Shown here: piece after piece, positions 57,822-64,000 of the stretch
How the letters are laid out: every line of letters begins with the position of its first letter
Numbering within the stretch: position 1 is the first letter of the stretch
Source of the DNA: Mytilisepta virgata
Lineage: Eukaryota > Mollusca > Bivalvia > Mytilida > Mytilidae
DNA length: 64,000 nt
Assembly: GCA_028015205.1 (NCBI GenBank)
Contig: CM051514.1
Location: 37,464,150-37,528,149, forward strand
Direction: 5' to 3'
Notes under the pieces: model-generated
What the model saw: the letters and a program-made list of their open reading frames with translations, nothing else
The model's database searches: none
What the model was told of the DNA's origin: nothing
Program-made: the position numbers and the translations under genes

Positions 57822-58228
57822 ATGAACAACACCCAATCATCAATCATTCCATGAGATGGTTTATACAGTTCAAACGCCTTCCTGAGTAAAGCCTCATTAT
57901 CGTGACCCCATACTGTGTACGCTTTCACGTAATTGTCTATGGAAAATTCCTTGGTATGATCCGTATCCAAAATAGTTATAATGTCTTCGCAAAGCCTTCT
58001 TATTCTTGAGACGAACAGACTTCTATCTCGTTTGTATTCTTCTTCCAACTCTTTGATGAATTCTTCCTCCGTGATTTTGCTTCTACCTTTCGGTATATGT
58101 TCATTCCATCATTTTTCAATTTTAGCGTCTGCCTCTTTTCCTTCTTATTTTGGCAAGCCTTCAACTATTGGGAAATCCTTCAGCGTTTTCTCTACATCCC
58201 TACGCGTTACCATTCCATCATTCCTTTT
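57822..58228 (-). pseudogene. EF-hand gene F, heavily disabled
   Basis: Paralogue of gene C. The start codon and most of the first helix and EF-loop are deleted just after the splice acceptor. Two stops follow (LPK-stop-EGKEADAKIEK-stop-WNEH, from Leu and Trp codons of C). The middle (EEFIKELEEEYKRDRSLFVS to HGMI) is in frame. An 18-base deletion removes the IPLKEY codons, and a larger deletion removes the C-terminus and the sequence matching 42886-43022. Gene C shows that the decay happened mostly after the duplication. Confidence 0.85.
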
Positions 58229-59522
58229 CTAAAAATGAAAATTATTCTTGAAGAATGAGGGTATAATAGACCCATTTGAAACAATCTGAATCATGAAACA
58301 AACAACACTGTATGTCACCCTCCAAGAACCCCATCTCAGGACCACCAATTTGTTAATTAAATATTCTTGCTGTTTTCCATGATTGCCTTCTAGAGTCAAC
58401 TATATACATGAAAAAGTGAGGGGGTTATGGAAGCCTTACCGTTTGTAAACTAATACAAAATGTGTGTGATTTTTCATTTTCAATCAATTAGAAGGATCAG
58501 ATGTGTTGTTTATCGAACAAAATGATTCCGGAACGAATTCTTACCTGCGATTCCTATGCTCCGGATATTCGGATACGAATAGTATACTGTACCATCTTTT
58601 CATTAATATAGTAAAGTCAACAATTAAAAACTAAAAACATATAAACAACATGGACCCCACAAAAAACCTAGCTGTCCTATACAAATACAATACCATTTTT
58701 ATAATAAAATCTTTGAGAAATTAACATTTAATGAAATATGAAAACACGAGAAAGTATTGTCAGTTGTACCTGTCGCTGCAGACATTAAAAATATAATCTG
58801 ATTTGAAGACCACACCCCAAAATATGAATCATAATACTAGTGACCATGCATGTTAAAAAGTGAGACCTAAAAATTTGAAATCTCTTCAATTCTTCATTCC
58901 AGCTATAATCTTTTTTTTGTGTCTCAAATAAGGTGCTTTTAGTTAATCAATAACTTAATACATGTAATATGTTAAAAGTCATGGTACCATTTACATAATT
59001 AAGTCAAGAAATACCAAAGGGATATTCGAAGGAGGGGAAAATCGAAAACAACTGATTAACTCCAGAGAACAACGAAGACAAGACCAAAACAGTACAAACA
59101 CTATACTTAAAAACTAAAAACATTAATAACATGGACATCACTAAAAAACCGGGGGTAGACACAGGTGCTCCGGAAGAGAAAGCTGTCTCTGCTTCATGCA
59201 GGACACCCGCTTTCATATTATAGGCTAATGATCATTCAAAATTCATGTGTGTTTCTTTAGATTTCTGTAATGTAGGTAAAAAACTGTAATTTACATTTAC
59301 AATCGAGTCAAACTGTAAGAATTTTTGGTTTCTTTCAGAAACTAGGCAGTATTGCTAACCTATGTAATCAAAGAACATTTAAGTAAAGGAGTATTTTTTT
59401 TTATCTTTACTGGGAAAGTGAACCTAAAAAGGAGAATGTCAGAAAAACAAAATGTTTACTTACCCTAAGGCTAATGAATCTGTAAATGACAGAATGTATT
59501 TCATTATAATTGTGGTGCACAT

Positions 59523-59531
59523 ATTTATATA
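59523..59531 (-). promoter_or_regulatory. Residual TATA box of gene F
   Basis: TATATAAAT on minus at the position equivalent to 44746-44754, upstream of a conserved donor-like ctta(g)ggtaagt near 59462. Confidence 0.4.
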
Positions 59532-60229
59532 ACTTAGTTAAAGGTTTGTTTTCGTATAAAGGTTAAGACTGAAAGTTCAACTTTGAATTCTTTGCCCATA
59601 ATTTTGCACATCTAACAAAAAACGCCAAGGTTATTACTTGTTTTAAACAAACGACGTAAATGACATTTAAAGAATACTTAGATATGAACAGATATACTTA
59701 TATATGCATTATGTGCACGTACTCCTCGGTTTCACCTTACCAAGGTTATATATGTCATTTTATAAATTGCTGAGTTTGGAGTTCGCTCATTTAATTAACT
59801 TTAGTGTACTTTCCCACCACATATATGCTTTCCAATCAATTACTCTTTAACATATTGATGAATAACGTATAGGTTCATTTCACTCTCAATTTAATATTTT
59901 CGTTTAATGACAATGAACATGTCCAAATTTTTTCTTGGTTATTGAATAAGTAATTTGTTTTATACACCAGATGGCAGGAGAGACAAGTGGTTTGGGTACC
60001 CATTAAACCACTGCTAAGGCAAACTATCTGCTGTTTCAATGATTGCGTTTTACACTTTTATTATTTTCTGTCTGAAGGTCTTACGATTAGATGTCACTAA
60101 TTGATTTGTTTGTCACTGCTGATCTTTCCTGTTATACATTTGGTTTTTTATTAGCTCACCTGTGAGCTATTGTTATCACTTAGCGTTCGTCGGTCCGTCG
60201 TCCACAATCCACATTTTGATCTCAGAAAC

Positions 60230-62240
60230 CACTGGGCCAATTAGGACCAAACTTGAGTAAAATGGTCCTTGGGTGATCCTCTTCCAGAGTTATGTCCGGT
60301 ATCCCTGACCTTTGATCAAGAGGGCGGCCAAGCTAAAAATAGAAAAAAGGGGGAGGGTCACAATTTAAAACATTTTCGTTTCTGCGGAACTTAATTTAAC
60401 ATAAGACCCTATGAGAAATTCACATAAAAATCTTATCTGAAACTACTTGCTTAATAAGAACCAAACTGTGGTGGAATGGTCATAAGGTCGTCCTCTTTCA
60501 AAGGTGTGTCTAATGGTCCCGACCTCCGCCCAAGATGGCCGCAAAAGCCGAACAAAGTTTAACATAGGACTCTATGGGAAATTCATTTAAAAATCTTGTA
60601 TAAAACCAAAGAGCAAATTGCTACCAAACTAAGCAGCAAGGGTCCTTAGATGGTCCTCTTTCAGAATTGTGTCCGATGATCAAGATGATCAACCAAGATG
60701 GCCACCACAGCCGAACTTAGTGTAATATTCATTTAAATTCATTTAAAAATCTTGTTGTCTGAAACTACTGAGCCAATTGGCTCAAGACCTACAATGACCT
60801 TTGACCTGAGTGATACGAAAGAAGTCCATAAAAATGTTTTGTAAAATTACGGAAAAAGTAGATTGACATCACACCCCGAGATTTTAACTTGATATGTGTC
60901 AGTGTTTGGCGACCGTTTTGAGCCATCTCCCATGTTTCAACGGAACTTACAAACTTAATGGGAGCCTATTATTTCATGACTTCTGTACCAGGAAAATAAT
61001 TGCGCGTCTTGTTCCAATTGCAACCAACTTATCAGCAAATTGTCCTTAGATTGTCCTCTTTCAGAATTGTGTCCGAATTGAACCGGACAATCAACCAAGA
61101 TGGCCGCCAAAGCCAAACTTAGTTTAACACAAGACGCTATGGGAAATTCATTTAAAATCGTCTTGTCTGAAACTACTGAGCAAATTGCAACCAAACTTCG
61201 CAGCAATGGTCCTCATATGGTCCTCTTTTAGAATTGTGACCGATGAACCGGATGGTCAACCAAGGTGGCCGCCACAGCCGAACTTAGTTTAACATAGGAC
61301 CCTATGGGAAATTCATTTAAAAATCTTCTTGTTTGAAACTACAGCGCCAATTGCTTCCAACCTTAGCAGCAATGGTCTTTAGATGGTCTTCTTTCAGATT
61401 TTTGCCCGATGAACCGGACGATCAACCAAGATGGCCGCCACAACCGAACTTAGTTTAACATAGGACGCTATGGGAAATTCATTTCAAAATCTTCTTGTCT
61501 GAAACAACTAAGCCAATCGGAACAAGACTTGGCAGCAATGGTCCTTATATGGTCCTCTATGTCCGATAAAGGGGACGATCAACCAAGATAGCCGCCACAA
61601 CCGAACTTAGTTTAGCATAGGACCCTATCGGAAATTCATTTAAAAATCTTTGTCTGAAACTACAGAGCCAATTGCAACCAAACATAGTAGCAATTGTCAT
61701 TATATGGTGTTTTTTCAGAGTTATGTCCGATTTCAACCAAGATTGCCTCCACAGCCGAAGTTAGTCGCGGGACCCTATGAGAACATTCATTAAAAAATCT
61801 TCTTGTCTGTCAAGTTTGGTCAATTGGAACAAAACTTGACATAAATGGTTCATAGGCGGTCCTCTTTCAGAATTGTGTCCATTGATCCGGAATGTCAACA
61901 AAGGTGGCCGCCACAGCTGCACTAAGTTTAACATAGGACCTATGGACAAATTCATTAAATAATCTTCGTCTGAAACAACTGAGCTAATTAGAACAAGACT
62001 TGGCAGCAATGGTCCTAAGATTGTCATCTTTCAGAATTGTGTCGGATGACCTGGACTGTCAACCGAGATGGCCGCCACAGCCGAACATAGTTTAACATTG
62101 CACCCTATGGAAAATTCATTAAAAATCTTCTTGTCTGAACCTACCAAGAGGCCGTAACCAAACTGAGCAACAATGGTCCTTAGATTGTCCTCTTTCAGAA
62201 TTGTGTACGTTGACCCAAACTATCAATCAAAATGGCCACC
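60230..62240. repeat. Tandem array of about 162-bp 'gatggccgccacag' units, right block
   Basis: Eleven or so units between about 60310 and 62234, several with deletions, plus a phrase catgtttcaacggaac...tatttcatgacttctgta (60930-61000) also found at 41570-41640. The SINE insertion point (cctttgatcaagagggcgg, about 60307-60325) is empty here. Confidence 0.85.
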
Positions 62241-62519
62241 TCCTTAACACAAATATTCATTAATAATGAATAACAAGGGGAATAGGAGACTTGGGCATTC
62301 TTTAATTACAAGACCTCTTAAAACAGAGGTCTATACAAGTTTATTAATTGCCCTTTGATTAAGTGGACTAGGGACCCTTGAAGTATTCAATTCTGAAATA
62401 GAAATAATTGCCTCCCTTATTAATCTTTTCTGATACTTCAAGTGATCATAACAAGGTTCAATATTTCCTTATTGATTTGCCTTCCACATTTATTACCAAA
62501 ATTAGGATTAATACACATA

Positions 62520-63050
62520 AGATCTCTTCAGAGATATATGAGTTCGTGTTGTTCATTGTTTTTAGTTTTCTGTGTTTATTTGTTGTGCTTGTGGTTGTTC
62601 GTTTGTCTTCCCGGGTTTGTCTGTCCAATGGATTACGTTTTTTTGATTGCTCCTTAGGTAGATTTGTCCTTTGTAGTGTTTTTCTCCTTGTCAGTAGATT
62701 TTTAATTTGGCGAGTCTCGTTAGAAGAATGGAGCGGAACACCTGCTGTCACCCCTGGTATTTAGTGGGACTTCATATTGCTAGTGCTTTAGTTTTTTATT
62801 TTAGTTTATTTAGTTCATTGTATTTTTTTTATTCTTTTAATTACATGTGTATGCTTGCGATAATTGCTTGTTGTCTTACATTCTCATGGGCTTGCCTTTT
62901 TTTGTCTTTGGATTTCGATGTTACGGAATTCTTCCACTGTTTTGTTGGTTCTGTATTTTTTGCCGATATTTAAATTACATTGAAAGATTGTTGTGTATAT
63001 TATTGTACAGGTGTTCTATTATTGTCCTGACTATAGAATCATTGTAATAA
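62520..63050. repeat. Interspersed repeat, longer copy with inverted X-type module
   Basis: 62530-62690 is the reverse complement of the module at 40.0/42.1/50.6/57.4 kb (gtgcttgtggttgttcg, gctccttaggtagattt). It continues without a break into the segment shared with 47590-47960, so together these probably form one full-length element of about 0.55 kb. Short frames inside have no domain. Confidence 0.65.
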
Positions 63051-64000
63051 CCTAATACCAGATACATGTTCTTGTGTTTGATTTCTGTCAGCAATGAGCT
63101 TCAGGACTACACAGTGACCACATATATTGTAGTAGTATACTTTATCCATTTTCACATGGAATGTTGTTCATTCACGATTTCGTTGATATAAATTAAATAT
63201 GACATTTTGAATGTAGCCTTTAATGCTATACATGTATGTAAAAAATTACAATTAACTGAAAAGTATCAGAAATGAAAACTACACTCTAACATATATGAAC
63301 AACACATTAAATTGTACAGTGATTTTTACACGACTGGGCAAAGTACATAATACATATGGCGAGTACACATCCTACTGCAAACGATATAAATTCTTTTAAT
63401 ACTTTTGATTTATAGGAAAAATAACCCGACTAGCCACAAACAAAGAAAAAAACCATTTGTATTTAGAGGGTGTGAATGAGCAAGATAATAATTCCAAAAT
63501 AAAATACAGACACTAAAAATCGATGAAAAGTCAGATTTAAAAGGGATAAAATGGGTGTCCGAATTTATTTGTCAAACAAGAAGAAGAAAAACAATTTTTA
63601 CTCTTCAAATTCTTTTCACACAGATTTGAATAACCCACGATTCATCACCTTCACCTGCGACACTTGTAAAGAAAATAATTGTTGTAGTAAAAGCCTTGAA
63701 CTTAATAGTGTATTTATTTACAACAGCCCTTTTATGGCTCAGTAAAGATCTATATCGTGTTCAGCTTACTGAGTAAGTAGTTTAATATCTTGAATATAAT
63801 CGCACAAACTGTGAACACAATTTTTCAAAAACATAATTTAATATATAATTTACATTTAAAATGTATTTATTGATACATTTTGAAATATGAAAAAGAAAAT
63901 GCAAAATCATGCGATTCTGACATGTTTGAAACCTGAAGAAGGCTCAATAGAATAGAGAATGGAAACAAGGAATGTATCAATGAGACAAGAACCCGACGAA

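Larger units (their letters stand above)
53058..64000. repeat. Segmental duplication, right copy
   Basis: Counterpart of 35644-49300. The left junction is sharp: homology to the gene B promoter begins at about 53058 (caattacacgggcgacat), directly after the minisatellite. The copy continues to the window end. Confidence 0.85.

Noticed and set aside
62408..62764. 118-codon frame as a membrane protein gene
   Set aside because: It lies inside an interspersed repeat and its inverted module; the hydrophobic runs come from T-rich sequence.
1..64000. CRISPR array or bacterial operon
   Set aside because: No regularly spaced short direct repeats with unique spacers; introns, SINEs and tandem satellites show a eukaryotic genome.

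Overview
The window is from an animal nuclear genome, most likely a marine bivalve of the mussel type. The evidence is AT-rich non-coding DNA, a spliced RPL37A gene with GT-AG introns, a tRNA-derived SINE, tandem repeats of molluscan style (including units carrying 'aagatggccgccacag'), a PHD/esterase non-LTR retrotransposon and a Polinton. The species is inferred from repeat style, not proven. LAYOUT: 0.3-0.8 kb holds a zinc-finger gene remnant. 1.3-3.8 kb is a non-autonomous element built of tandem repeats that ends in a near-perfect hairpin. 3.8-4.06 kb is a Harbinger-like MITE. 5.2-8.05 kb is the only conserved single-copy gene, ribosomal protein RPL37A (four exons, 92 residues). 9.9-17.0 kb is a decaying non-LTR retrotransposon on the minus strand (SGNH-hydrolase ORF, double-PHD ORF1, endonuclease, reverse transcriptase). 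It is bracketed by five copies of a 31-base hairpin repeat. 19.8 kb has a degenerate interstitial telomere-like tract. 21.26-31.18 kb is a 9,920-bp Polinton/Maverick with 298-bp terminal inverted repeats and a perfect 6-bp target duplication (CATGTT). Its interior is strikingly GC-rich compared with the host DNA. 32.7-64 kb is a cluster of EF-hand genes of the sarcoplasmic calcium-binding/calexcitin type: three intact copies on plus, two disabled copies on minus and one relic. Two of the intact copies and both disabled ones sit in a tandem segmental duplication of roughly 11-14 kb that is full of repeats. THE POLINTON: recognisable parts are a protein-primed family B DNA polymerase (heavily broken), an adenain-like cysteine protease (intact frame), a fibre-like protein, a PLA2-like domain joined to a DDE chromo-integrase, a truncated packaging ATPase, a penton-like capsid protein lacking its N-terminus, a PX-like 'GLYLK' protein and two small paralogous proteins near the left end. 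No major capsid protein is visible, so the element looks like an internally deleted, dead copy with intact ends. Two features stand out. Six of its starts lie in the motif TAAATG, reminiscent of poxvirus/NCLDV late promoters, including one divergent pair whose ATGs are only 14 bases apart. Also, both terminal repeats carry a TATA box, an ATG and the same first 15 codons, so unrelated proteins at the two ends begin with the same leader. THE EF-HAND CLUSTER: each intact gene has a TATA box, a non-coding first exon, one intron and a single coding exon of 178 codons. The intact copies keep one canonical EF-hand. One (E) has a minisatellite rich in AGGTCA half-sites directly upstream of its TATA box, which its closest paralogue lacks. 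A SINE with a perfect 14-bp target duplication occurs twice, while a third paralogous position keeps the empty site.
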